Shown: piece after piece, positions 12,354-24,228 of the stretch
Layout: each line of letters starts with the position of its first letter
How positions within the stretch are numbered: the stretch's first letter is position 1
NCBI GenBank assembly: GCA_033065855.1
Contig: JAVXUO010002106.1
Location: 64,501 to 128,500 of the forward strand
Origin: Escallonia rubra
Lineage: Eukaryota > Streptophyta > Magnoliopsida > Escalloniales > Escalloniaceae
Length of the DNA: 64,000 nucleotides
Reading direction: 5' to 3'
Notes under the pieces: generated by a model
Database searches by the model: none
The model's input: only the letters and a program-made list of their open reading frames with translations
Told to the model about the DNA's origin: nothing
Translations under genes and position numbers: made by a program

Positions 12354-15300
12354 TCATGTCTTTACAATGGGTGAGAGGAGTTGCCCATGCTCAATCCTTG
12401 CTAGCATATATACTGTACTAACCACTCCAGGCTCTGTCAAACATGAACATGCTATCAGGAACCTTTCTGTTTAAATACCAATAAAATAATTTTTTTACAA
12501 TGTTCTGCTTTCTTCGACAATTTAGTGTCGCAAAACACGAAGCTTTATAAAATGGCATATACTCATTCGCACAGATAATTTTACCTGTATGCATTCAGAA
12601 AGATCAGCATCATCTTTTGTTCTGGCATGAGTCTGTAAATGCAAAATGTTAGCACACTCTAAATGCAGTTTCTTGAAGAAACTTACTTGGTTGAAAGACC
12701 GAACTAGAGATATAGTTTAGGTATCCAATGCAGGAGCATCTTCACTGGCTTAAGTGAAAGTTGTAAGAATGATCCATTACAGCATGAAAAGCGATATATC
12801 TTAGATAAAACCTCATCTAAAGTATACTAATTAAATATTAATGGTACTAAAAGACCCCATGTAGATATTTCAAATACAAGATAATCACATAATTACATGG
12901 AATGTCGACCACAGCTTAAGGAAGTTATGTAGTCCAGTTCAAGATTGCATACCTCTGCGACCTGGTGCCAGGATGCTCCTTGATTGGCTGATAGAGAAGC
13001 AAGGATGACTAGCCCAGCTGCTACAGTTGAAGGCCAGTATCTGAGCTGCTCATGGCCCTGCACCGCTAGCACTGCCAAGTACTTGGCACTGTTCTCCATC
13101 TTTTCATCAGCTCTTGCAGCTTTGAGGTAGTACCTGATTTAGCCATACAACAAGCAGAGGAAAAACAGATTGCGCTTAACCCATAATTAAAAGGTGTCAC
13201 AACCTCAGACTACTAAATAACACACATCTGATGAAGTAGGTTTGCGAAAATTCTGTACCATAAGAAGTTGTACATGGTAGGCAAGAAGCATTGGAATTTG
13301 AGAACTTCTTGAACCAGCCATTCCATGGCCACCACTTCACACCTGCTATAGCAACTGCTTCCTATGGTGAATGTCTTTTGACGCACACTGAAAATATCAC
13401 AGCAAAAGAGTGCTGTTAAGGTTTCCCATAAGCAGCAAGAATTCACTTTTCGAGCCAATTGACATTTATGTATAACATTTAAAGTGATGCAAGACCAATT
13501 CTACTAGTTATTATTAGATATTTACATTCTCCTAGAATATCATGTGCAGCCTATTTCATTCTCCTAACAATACAATGAGATATACGTCACGAACGCCTTG
13601 AATGCTATCCTGCGTGGGATAATATATTCCAAGGACAAGAATCATTTCGGGGAAAAGGACTACTTTCTTTAAGAAGATCACATTCATAGTGCTTTAAAAT
13701 AGGACAACAGAGTATGTGCATACATCATCCACCTTGCGTGCATCCTATCTTATTTTTCGTTTTCTATGCTGAGAACTTCTTTCTAGAAGCTTAATTGAAG
13801 TCCAGAGGCAGGGTTCACGTAAGTCCGGCTTGATCATCACAATGCCTCACCATCATAAGATAATTAAGAAGTTCTATAATTGGAAGGCATTCTCTGAAAA
13901 AGGAGAATTTATCAGTCGGTGCCTTTCCTACCTCTGGATGCCTGTTTATCAGTCAGTGACTGAATAGAGCATACTTTAGTTGCTTCCAGATTTCTTTTGG
14001 CTTCTGATAACTCCTATCCTATGATACTCTTTCTGTAGAATTGATGATTCAGTAATAGTTGCTACACTTTGAGAAATAGTACCGAGGAGAATAATTAAAA
14101 GTTTGTACTGTAATCACCATATTCATGATGCTCTAAAATTCTGAAGTCCTATGGTTAGTGATCATATTCGTACTCGTTACTCAACTTAGAAAGCCTTTTG
14201 CCTTTCCCATTTGACCTTCTTAAGCGAAAGACCGGCTGCCTCAATATTCTGATGTGACAGTTATGGGACTGCGTTTTAAATCTAGCACTTTGTTCTTAAA
14301 AAACGCATAATGTATCTGTAGAAAAGGCTCATGGCCATCATCTAAATATGCACCAACAGATAATTTAATAACAAAAGATATTCGTTTTCAATTATGATTA
14401 TAGAACCTGTTGAAGGGCTGGTTTTCCTCAATCCTAATGGCAAGAGCGAGACAAGCTATTCCAGCAATTTGAAGATTCCTCTTGTTTTTGAAGTACCCTT
14501 TACTCAGGAATCGGTCAAGGAGGCTCACACCCAGAAACAATGTCTCCCTCTGGAACTCCTTGCCATTTGATTGCTGCTTAATTGAATCACCACACACAAA
14601 TCAATCACTGCATACTAAGAAGCTAAAGAACATTACAGCACCATTACACAAGTAATTTACACCTGTGACCTAAGTTCAATTCTTTCTTCAGTATGGAATG
14701 TGAACTCGTCGAACATAATGTACAATTTATTCTTCAAGCACAACTATCAGGCTATTATGATAAAATTGCCATAACTGACCTTAACAAAGACGAGTAAGTA
14801 CTAGAACGGCATGTAAATAGTGGGAAAGTGGGCCCGAGAGTAACGGACCTCAATCATCCAGTGCACCATCTGCAGGCGCTGCTGAATGACTAAATTGCCA
14901 TAGCCCGTAGTGGAGCTGTACTCCTCGGCGTAGTCGTGTACATATACTTGCCTCCTCTCCCTGGTTCTTGTCATCTGGTAGCTCTCTTCGTCCTCCTCGT
15001 CTTCCATTCTCTTCGCCATCTTAAGAAAAAATTGAAATCACAAAAGTCACACACACTTGACTCGAAATTATACACACTAAAATTTTGTTTTTACACACAC
15101 ACAATGAAATTGTTCTCTTAAACACACTAAAGTTTAGTTAGTTTACAATGAAAAACACAGACGGTTATATATTTGATTGAAAAACCATACACACCCAAAT
15201 TGCATATCCACACACAGACGGCTATACTTTTGATTGAAAAACCATACATGTCAAAATAATACATTCACACTCTCTAAAATATGTATTCGCAAACGCACAC

Positions 15301-16923
15301 GCATTAAAATTGAATATTTACAAATGCATATACACATTTTAAAACAATGTATTTTCACACATGCTGAAATTGTACATTCACGAGCACTCACTTATTAAAC
15401 GATACACACACCCACACATTTTCATTAAAAATGTTAAAATACACACTAAAAATGTATAGAGACACTCATTGAATTAAACCAACACACGGCAGTAAACACG
15501 CACTAAATTAAACCAATACAAACACAGTAAAAGCTAAATCAGTACTCACACGCACACTAGAAACTAACTATATACACACTATAACTACAAGAGCGCACAC
15601 ACACTTAATCAAGCCGATACATCACACTGAAACTAAACAAACGAACGCGTACACATGCAAACTGAAACCAACTATCAAAAGTGAAAAACTCACGGCATTA
15701 GTTCCACCAGACCCGTGCTCCTCGCCACCCAAACGTCCACCAGTACGCAAACCAGAGTTCAACCTACAGAACTGCTTGCCAAACTCCACAAACAACTGGT
15801 ACGTCGGAGACGGGCTACTATCGTCTTCCACCGACCGCACCGAGAACTGGCTCCCGGATTCGTACCATATCGACGGCGTGTAGTCCGACAGGTCCAGGTC
15901 TGAGCTCTCCGGAAATACCTCTGACTGCAGCTCCGTGTAGGCCGACGAGTACTCACTGTCGTCCTCGCACGTGAGGCTCTCCGAGCAGGTCAGGTCGAAC
16001 TCGGCCGCCGCGAGCCGCGGTATCCGAGTCGACTCGGCGCAGCTTCTCGAAACTTCCGACACGTCATCACATTCTCTGTTTTTTACGGTGTGTGAACAGA
16101 TGCTTTCAGATTTCGTTTTGGAAGGTGAATCCAAGGCGGAAGTGACTGAAACGACGGCATTTTTCTTGATTTGGACTCTGTTCTTACTTTCTACACCAGA
16201 CTTGCAAATTTGGCCGGGAAACTCGCTGGAGATCGTCAAATACGACTCGGCGCAGTTTCGAGAAACTTCCGACACGTTATCATCTCTGGTTACCCTGTTT
16301 TCTCCGTTTCTGGTCGGTTTGACAGAGATTTTGCCAGTATATGAGCATGTGCTGCCGGAAGTGACTGAAACGACTTCCTTTTCATTGAATTGAACTAAAT
16401 TTTGATCTCCGGTCACATTTCCGCCGATCTTCCGAGTAACTCCGTCGGATAATTGCTGAACACATGAAGTTTGAGATCTCGAGAGTCCGTCTGAAGCTTC
16501 ACTTGTCGTGATAGTCTCCTTCGAATCCTTCGAACTTCTCGCCTCTGCACGAACTGCTAGTCCAGAGCACGACTCGACACAAGACGGCTCCGATAATTCC
16601 GGCTCGAGATTCTCCTTCTCCTTCTCGTTATCTCTCCGCTTGCTATAATAAGACCTCGTGATCCTCCGAAACGTTTCGTCTCCGGCTCCTCCTTCGAGAC
16701 CTCTCTTCTTCCGTGACGTCGTTTTGGGCTTGTTGACCGAAACTCTGCTCGAATCACACGAAGCTTCAACGTCAACTTGACTCGTCAGGTGAGTATCGGA
16801 GATCATTGGAGCCGGATACGTACGGAGGACCGGAGGGAATTGCGATCGCTTCCGTTGAGGGAGGTTCGAACGGAGCTTCTTCATGACGGAGGTCTGTAGT
16901 AGTGATTGGATTTTGCGCTTCAT
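12354..16923 (-). CDS. SDS: Cyclin-SDS (SOLO DANCERS), meiosis-specific cyclin
   Basis: Seven coding exons were read on the minus strand: 16923-15694, 15019-14849, 14576-14407, 13387-13259, 13133-12953, 12632-12585 and 12434-12354. All have GT-AG borders and compatible phases, giving about 669 residues; Arabidopsis SDS, from memory, is about 580. The long N-terminal exon has [11 protein letters not shown] and [16 protein letters not shown], both SDS landmarks. The cyclin box holds [42 protein letters not shown] and [14 protein letters not shown] is a nuclear cyclin that partners CDKs in meiotic prophase and is needed for homologue pairing and DMC1 function. The start is placed at 16923; an in-frame ATG at 17007 would add 28 residues. 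The last exon, after the SLEWF segment, is the least certain. No disruption was seen. Confidence 0.9.
15020..15693 (-). other. SDS intron 1 (CA-rich)
   Basis: The donor is GTGAGT after GCC at 15694 and the acceptor TTAAG precedes 15019. The intron is rich in ACACAC and CACACT words, which are spread rather than forming a pure microsatellite. Confidence 0.75.
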
Positions 16924-17200
16924 GCAGAAAAGGAGTTTGAGTTTGCACGTTGTATCGGTGTGAGTTTTGTGGATCCTGATTGGTTGAAGAATATGTGATT
17001 TGAGCAAGGTGTGTGTGTGTGTGAAGAGTTGAAGCGGTTAAGAACGCGGGGAAGTTTGGGGGGTGGGAGTTATAGAAGGTGTGGTTTAGGTGGGGCCGAC
17101 GTCAACGTCCGACTACTGTCACGTTCATACGTGGTTCATGAGAAGAATGGCTGAGCACGGGGCATGCACGTGACACGCTTTGACTTGGAGGAGAAACCAC
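16924..17200 (-). promoter_or_regulatory. Probable SDS 5' UTR and core promoter
   Basis: Reading the minus strand upstream of the start, a TATA-like CTATAACTCC lies near 17066-17075, with a CACGTG core near 17167-17172. The (GT)n stretch near 17010-17022 lies just before the upstream in-frame ATG. The assignment rests only on position and short motifs. Confidence 0.35.
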
Positions 17201-17453
17201 TAACCTATGCCATTTATCTATCCACGCTGCTTATAACTACTATGCACGAAAAATGAAATACAACTATCATAAGCAGAAGGGATTCTTCCAAAAAGTTAAA
17301 ATTATCAAATTCACAATGACACTTTACTGAATACTGAACATTAAGTTCACACTCTTAACGGTTATTTGCCCCTGACTTTGGAATCTAATTTACAAATGCT
17401 ATTCATTAAAATTTCTGTAAATGTCATTCATTAAAATTTATGTGTTCTTTTAT

Positions 17454-17455
<2 letters not shown>

Positions 17456-17492
<37 letters not shown>
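17456..17492. repeat. (CT)n microsatellite
   Basis: An almost uninterrupted CT tract of about 36 bp lies just ahead of the plastid E2 fragment. Confidence 0.9.
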
Positions 17493-17494
<2 letters not shown>

Positions 17495-17522
17495 GACACA
17501 AGCATGATCTGATACCAAATTA

Positions 17523-17894
17523 GGGACTGACAAAGACGACCGTGAAACCACCCCCGTCGGTTCCCCCATCGGCCTTCTGGCTGAGTCGGAAGCCGAAATC
17601 GCCGAAGCCAAGGCCAAAGCCGCCAGCTCAGGCCCCTAAGCTCCGTGTCTGCCACCTCCTCCACCTGTTGAGGTAGCTCCACCACCACCACCAACACCAG
17701 TAGCAGCAGCATCTACTCCTTCAGGCAGGCCCAAGAAGATTGTGACGATGCCGTTTGCTAAAAAGCTGGCGAAGCAGCACAAGGTGGATATAAATTCGCT
17801 GGTGGGTATGGGGTCGTTTGGAAGGATTACGCCGACGGATGTCGAAGCGGCGGCCGGAATTAAGCCAGAGAATTCGAGAGCTTCATGTGCCTAG
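17523..17894 (+). pseudogene. Plastid pyruvate dehydrogenase E2 (dihydrolipoamide acetyltransferase) fragment
   Basis: The plus strand reads the end of a lipoyl domain (ETTPVGSPIGLLAESEAEIA) and then, after a stop and frame change near 17637, a Pro/Val linker. It ends with the peripheral-subunit-binding domain (PFAKKLAKQHKVDINSLVG, then FGRITPTDVEAAAG). These match the plastid LTA2/EMB3003 type of E2, which transfers acetyl groups for fatty-acid synthesis in chloroplasts. The frame closes at a stop at 17892. The lipoyl lysine region, the catalytic domain and the transit peptide are absent. It is a dead fragment, probably captured by a transposon; the family call is firm, the exact paralogue less so. 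Confidence 0.75.
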
Positions 17895-18449
17895 TTGATT
17901 GGATTCCAGTTTCAGATCGAAGACGACCGCGAAGGGGGCTGCCGGCACGTGGGGGAGCATTTAAGATTGAGACTTTAGAAAAATTAAAACTTTAATTTGC
18001 AGATTTAGAAAATTAGGGCTTGGAAACCCTAATTTGCAAATTGAGAATATTTTGACGCCATAATTTGCGGATTAAGATAGCTTAGGGTTTTGAAACCCTA
18101 ATTTGCAAATTGAGAACATTTTGAAACCCTGTTTTGCAGATTGAGATAAATTAGGGTTATGAAATAGATCGAAAAAATTGATGAAAAAGACAGGGAACAA
18201 ACCAAAACCTAATCTTTAAATTAACGTTTAATTTTTTTTTCAGTATATACAATACAAGGGTAGTATTGTCATTTTAAAAATACGTATTGATGACATCATT
18301 AAAAAAGTAAACTTTTTGGACTGAATCCTGACGAATGGACACGGTTGATACATTTTAAACACGTTTTGTCACGAAATGTTACATTTTGAAACTTTGTGTC
18401 ATTGGCTGTAATTATCCCTTAACCTCAGGGACATAGGTGTAATTAGCCC

Positions 18450-19677
18450 AAAATAAAAACTAAACTGGTTTTGATTTTTATTTTTTTGAAAACAGAAAAT
18501 CAAAACTGGAAGTGATTTCAAACGCTACTAAAGTTTTGCAAGCTTGGTGGATCCGATGGATCAAATTTTTTTTAAACTTTCTTTAGCATACATTTAAAAC
18601 TCAACTTGCAAACAAAAGTTACGTGAAAGATGGGGGAGACATAAAGTCTAATTGCTAAGCCAGCCCTTCTTCTGTTCCACTTAGTCCCCCTTTCATGTTC
18701 ACATATCTTTCCGGCTAAAGAATGGAATATCTTCTTCGTGTTTCATGACTGAAGCTATTAACTTTTACCTGTAACTAAAAAAAAAACACAGTAATTTATA
18801 AATTCTAAATAGTGTCAAATTTGGAGGATTAAAAAATATACTAACTTTGATATACTTCGATATTTGTAGCTTTGTTGAAAAATGTGTTCAATTGTATTTT
18901 ACTAGATTTTGATCTCTTTTATTGTTGGTAAATTGAATTAGAGTTTAAGAGTATTTCGTTATAATGACAGTTTCAAATATTTCATGTCTAGAGAACATAA
19001 AGTGTTTACATTATTCATATTATGAGAAGATGAAGCAGAGAAGGCCCGTATCATGAAAATATATACAAATGTCTATTATTGAACAAATCACTTAAGACCG
19101 GTAAATTATTTACCTGAGATTTTCACTATTGAAAACGTGACAACAACTACATACTTTAGAAGACGCTTCTTTTATTTTTCCCCTAATCAATTCTACAAAA
19201 TAGTTGACAATTTATTTATAATACAACCGAAACACTAATATTACTTGTAATTGAGATAATGCAATACTGGCATAACAATACCCACCCACCACCTTACATT
19301 CCACACTGCCCACACTCCGCACCCACCTGTCAATGCATATCAGCCAATATGCACATTCTCAAACTGATCATTCCCGTAGAAAATTGAAAATGCATGAACA
19401 TACTACCAGATGTAGAACAACCTCTCACACATTCTATTGTTATAAAAGTAATTGATAAAATTATAGTTTTGCTTGTAAATCATGGTATCACTAGGAACAC
19501 TATCAACCTAATACGTACACTTCTCCAAAATGAGAGAATAAGCTCATGACTCCAAATCTTATAATTTGAGCCATTAAACACCAAATTTTATAATTTGGTC
19601 TAACATTTCTAATCTCAAGACAACAATAGAAAAAAAACATTGTAAAATACTGGAAGAATAGACCTAGAAGTACATGA
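18450..19677. other. AT-rich intergenic stretch
   Basis: Nothing could be supported here: no long open frame, RNA gene or clear repeat. A purine-poor patch at 19278-19330 has CCCACC repeats. Confidence 0.4.
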
Positions 19678-20524
19678 ACCTTTGATGCCAAGAAAAGTGG
19701 GTTCGTACTTACGTGGAGGTGCCACAAAGGCTGCAGTCCGTGTCAGCTTCCAAGTATACAAAGTGAGAGACAGCAAGGACGGAGTAAGGGCTCAGAGCAA
19801 GGCTTCCCAGACAGGCCGTGAGGAATGGCAGTGCTGCGAAGGCAAAGCTAAGATGAACAGGGCCGGCAGTCGATAGTCCAAGTCAGGGTCCGAGCCGAGG
19901 TCCAAGTCAGGGTCCAATGTTACGATCTTAAGTTATGTCCAATTTTGTGTTTCTCTCTCTAGAATCCAAGAGCTCTCCAATTCTAGAGTGAGAAAGTGAT
20001 TTTTGTGAGAATGAAGAAGAAGTCCTTTTTTGAGTTGTAAAGTTCACTATTTATAGGAAACAATGTGCTTATGTCATAAAGTGCCACATGTCGTCCCCTG
20101 GGAGTGACACGTCACCAGGGGGTCCCAAAATACATGTTCTCCGTTGGACTGCCAGTTCCCAAATTCGCGTTGCTTGCCTCGCACAGCGTCGCTCTACCTG
20201 TCTGAGAAGCCTGACCATACCATGACGGCATGATCAGAGTAAACCTGTTGCCCCAGCCACCAATCCAAGCCCTTACTGAATCCCACGAGGTGCGTCAAGA
20301 GACGCGCAGAGAACCTGATAGTGCTGAGGGTTACCCCTGTAGCCAACTGCCAGGCGGACTAGGCGCGATGCCCTCCAAGGACCTGCTCCCGTCTCGGAGT
20401 GACCCGGGGGTCATTGCCCTGGTGGTGTCGACGATCAATGGTAACATGAGCGGACATGGTCGCAGCTCAGTGCTCCGAGTCCGTGGCGAGGGGTCCTCGT
20501 GCCGGAGCCCCCTGTGACTGTGAC

Positions 20525-20885
20525 GGCGATGGCTATGAGGTTGTGAGCCCATCCCGGTATGGGGGCTGAAGCCCCCCTTGTGATTGAGACGGCGATGTCT
20601 ATGAGGTTGTGAGCCCATCCCGGTACGAGGCCGAAGCCCCCTTTATGATTAAGACGGCGATGGCTATAAGGTTGTGAGCCCATCCCGGTACGAGGCCGAA
20701 GCCCCCTTTATGATTGAGATGGCGATGGCTATAAAGTTGTGAGCCCATCCCGGTACGAGGCCGAAGCCCCCCTTGTGATTGAGACGGCGATGGCTATAAG
20801 GTTGTGAGCCCATCCCGGTACGAGGCCGAAGCCCCCCTTTTGATTGAGACGGCGATGGCTATAAGGTTGTGAGCCCATCTCGGTA
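20525..20885. repeat. ~65-bp tandem repeat in solo LTR 1
   Basis: About six units are centred on GGTTGTGAGCCCATCCCGGTA and separated by GAGGCCGAAGCCCCC and a GATTGAGACGGCGATGGC-like block. Open frames across it on both strands are repeats, not genes. Confidence 0.85.
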
Positions 20886-20984
20886 GCATGCAACATGATT
20901 GTGGCGCATGAGCACGGTGCCTATAGCACGAGACAATACCTAGTGTCTAGGGCACGTGTTGTGAAAGTGGTACGGCGACGATCG

Positions 20985-21185
20985 TCACGAAGCAATACTT
21001 GGTGCCGGGGCACGTATCATGAGAATGGCGCAAGGGCGCGGCAGCGAACGTCGCGGAGCAATACTTGGTGCCGGGGCACGTATCATGAGAATGGCGCAAG
21101 GGCGCGGCGACGAACGTCGCGGAGCAATATTTGGTGCCGGGGCACGTATCATGAGAATGGCGCATGGGCGCGCGTCGGGTGTCCC
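20985..21185. repeat. 66-bp tandem repeat in solo LTR 1
   Basis: Three units begin AGCAATACTTGGTGCCGGGG and contain TATCATGAGAATGGCGCA. Confidence 0.85.
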
Positions 21186-21429
21186 GAAGACAGGATATGA
21201 GCTAAGTGTACCTGTCATAACAATATAATGAATGCAACATGTAGCAGTGACAAAGTTGGGGAGTGATGGTATGCGGTTGTCAACGACGGGTTGTTCGTTG
21301 GTGGCATGCGACTTTGGGTGACGGGCGTCGCGGGAGCGGTGCGTGATCATGGGCGTCGGACGAGAGACGTCACAGAGTTGATGTATGAATGTCCGTAAAC
21401 ATCGCGGAGGTGCAAAGACTCGAGAAAAT

Positions 21430-22215
21430 AAGTATGCGGGAAAGGGGTGAACCACCGGGGGAAGTGGCCAGGGCCAAGCCCCCCAGGAGGCCGAGGCTGA
21501 CCCCTATGGCCTGGGGAAGGCCGAGGCCGACCCCCTGGGGTTGGCCAAGGCCAAATGGTCAACTCTCATGAAGGAGCCCAGGGCCACTCCCCTTTCTTGG
21601 TGAACTTCGGGCGCGCCGACGGTAGGTGTTTTGATGGGTAAATACAAATCCGAAAGTTGCATCATGACGAGTGTGTCGACGCAAATCGTACCTACATGAC
21701 GAACAAGATGTCAAAGTCACGTGCAAAGCGTACGAAGCGAAAAAGTGCGAAAAAGGGGTTGCGCGGAGGGGTGAACCACCGGGGGAAAGTGGCAAGGCCA
21801 ATCCCCTTAGGAGGCCGAGGCCGACCCCTATGGCCTGGGGAAGGCTGAGTCCGACCCCCTGGGGTTGGCCAAGGCCATTTGGCCATCTTCCATTTTCGGA
21901 GCCCAAGGTCACTTCTCCTTTTGCGAACTTCGGGCGCATCGTCGGTAGGTGTTTTGACAAGCAATGACGATTCTGAAAGTTGCGTTATGACGAGCGCGTT
22001 GCCAAGAATCATACCCATGTAGCGATCAAGGTGCCAAGGTTACGTACGAAGCATACAAGAGGAAAGAAGTACGAAAAAGGGGTATGCGGGAAAGGGGTGA
22101 ACCACCGGGGGAAAGTGGCCAAGGCCAAGCCCCCTAGGAGGCCGAGGCCGACCCCTATGGCCTGGGGAAGGCCGAGGCCAACCCCTGGGGTTGGCCAAGG
22201 CCATTTGCCCCTTGA
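21430..22215. repeat. ~315-335-bp tandem repeat in solo LTR 1
   Basis: Three units carry GGGGTGAACCACCGGGGG at about 21444, 21758 and 22096, each followed by a GGCC-rich block (GGCCGAGGCC, then GGGGTTGGCCAAGGCC). Within each unit CCGAGGC is itself repeated. Confidence 0.85.
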
Positions 22216-22500
22216 CCCCGGTTCTCCAAATATGCCGTCGGCCGATATTTTTTATGAAAAGGTGTTCGGATGGTCTCGGCGTGACGATCACGTTTGCGTT
22301 AGTGACGTTGACGCGAAAATAAGATGTCTAAGTCGCACACGAAGCGTGTGGAACGAGAAAAAAACACGTGTCTTGGGCGCGCGGGCGCTGACCAGTTTGA
22401 TGCGTTGGAAAATTGACCGTTGATAATGTCGACGTGTTCGCGTGAAATGGGACCCCTATTGGGCCCTTGGGTATGACTAGAATAGGTTGGGAACAACCTT

Positions 22501-24219
22501 CTATTAAAAAAAACAGAACTTGAAAGTAAAAATTCAATGTTTGAGAAGAAATACTCAAGATAATTCAATGGATCTGCTCAATTTCCACGCATTCATATTG
22601 GAACCAAAGATCTGCACCAGAAAATAAGAAGAAAAAAAAAGGAAAGAAAGAAAGAAACACATTAACTAAGAAAGAATGCAAAAAAAAGGCACAATTTAGC
22701 AAATAATTGAACAGTGGCAGTTAGCACATCAAACCACCCCAGTTACTCACCTCAAGCAGCACCCAATTAACTAACCTCTACTGCTTTGATTTGGTGGGAA
22801 TTGTGAACCACTGAACCACCATTAGATACCTTTGACCACCATAACACAACCATCAAGCACCTTAATTCACCCAAAAACATTTTGAGCAAACCCACAACTA
22901 AAAACTCATAATCTTCATAGCTTCTAAGGGAGAAGAAATATGTGATTTCTTGAGATGTCAGAAATTACCATAGTCAGACACACCAATGCATACTGAAGTT
23001 TGAACATGCCCACACCCAAAAGCACAAGTGTGAAGATCATAGTACTAAATGGCAGTAGCAGAGATCTGGTCCTGTGTCTCGATTGGTGGTGTGACTGGGG
23101 ACGACAATATTATGTTGTTGACAGTAACACCAAACCAGCAGACGCGACACACACACACACACACACACACTACAGTCGCCACATCCCTCCCCCTCCCCAC
23201 CCCAACCTACCTTGCCAAGTTTTACTGGCCTTCCACCACCAACAACTCCACCCCATACCGGCCACACCCCACCCATACACCCACGGACAGAACACACGCA
23301 CCCACAAAAACACGCACCACAATCGCCCGCCCACTTACTCACCCTACCCAGCCCCTGTCTTTCCACCATAGAACGCACAGCTAAAGACATAAGCCACACA
23401 CCTACCCACACAACACACACACACACACATCCGGCCCTCAGTAACACACAGGCAGTCATGTAGAATTAAAAATGAGAATTGAAAAAATTGTATCGTTATC
23501 AATCTCTCGCCTTTTAGCTCCAAAATTAAACTAATGAAATTCTGCATCTACCAATTTCAATGAAATGCTTGGAATTCTAAAATGTTGAGAAAAAATTGCT
23601 GAAAGAAAGAGAAGGAAATAGTTAAAAATCCATACCTGAGCATGCCAAATTTACTCATTTTAACCGCATTTACTAAACATGAGTAAACAAAGTATAAGAA
23701 AGCAAAAAATAATTAAAAAAGATGCCCATTAAGTGATTAAAGAGAAGCTAAAATAAGAAAATATGAGATGTAAACATGATGAGTAAGTGAAAATATTGCT
23801 CACCTGTTATAGATTTGGGCTGGAATCACTCTGTATCATTGTGAGAATCAAATTGACACTATTCGATTATACTGCGTACGCCCAGATTATTAAAAATTAG
23901 AAAAATTTTGGATACGCTTAAAAATAAAAATTGCTCCAACCTTAACTCTCGTGGCCACGGTTTGCGTCGGGTGTCGTATCTTCCAATCCCGATCTCCGCC
24001 TCGTCGTCCTTTTCTTCATCCCCCCTCCCCTCGAATCCCCTTTACCTCTCCTAATTCACGACTTGAATCATCGGGCTGATCAAATATACAGATGGACGAT
24101 CTTCCTGGCTTGCCGGCACGTGACTTGGTCTAGGCGACAGAGACAAAGAGAGAGAGAGAGAGGACGACCCCGAAGACAGCGAGGGAAGGGGAGGAGGAAG
24201 TGGACGTTTGATTGTCTAC
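22501..24219. other. Intergenic DNA, no gene recognised
   Basis: AT-rich to about 23000, then a (CA)n tract at 23149-23170 inside C/A-rich DNA to 23460, then AT-rich to 23940. Positions 23940-24200 are GC-richer with a GA tract near 24147 and could be a former 5' exon, but only a very short open frame from the ATG at 24092 is visible and no family could be named. Confidence 0.4.
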
Positions 24220-24228
24220 CATTTGTAA

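Larger units (their letters stand above)
17361..18449. mobile_element. Possible gene-capturing MULE (Pack-MULE)
   Basis: The right end, reversed, reads GGGCTAATTACACCTATGTC followed by CCTGAGGTTAAGGG, a very common MULE terminus style. The left end, from GGTTATTTGCCCCTGACTTT, matches it only loosely. No 9-bp target duplication was found, so borders are approximate. The interior carries the plastid E2 fragment and then a few CCCTAATTTGCAAATTGAGA-type repeats (about 17990-18150). It may instead be a host pseudogene beside an unrelated MULE end. Confidence 0.4.
19683..22495 (-). mobile_element. Solo LTR 1 of a Gypsy-type retroelement with a very long LTR
   Basis: This 2,813-bp unit starts TGATGCCA and ends GGGAACA, and is flanked by a 5-bp target duplication ACCTT (19678-19682 and 22496-22500). 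No internal region is attached, so it is a solo LTR. A TATAAATA element on the minus strand (20047-20056), about 370 bp from the end, sets the orientation and makes nearly all of it U3. The same family returns at 51108-53611. Most of U3 is GC-rich tandem repeat. The two copies share their ends but differ in repeat content, so the family is not very young. Confidence 0.85.

Noticed and set aside
20230-22423. Several open frames of 80-156 codons on both strands
   Set aside because: They run through GC-rich tandem repeats of solo LTR 1. The protein repeats mirror the DNA repeats.
23000-23463. His/Pro/Thr-rich open frames around the (CA)n tract
   Set aside because: Low-complexity translation of CA-rich DNA on three frames at once.
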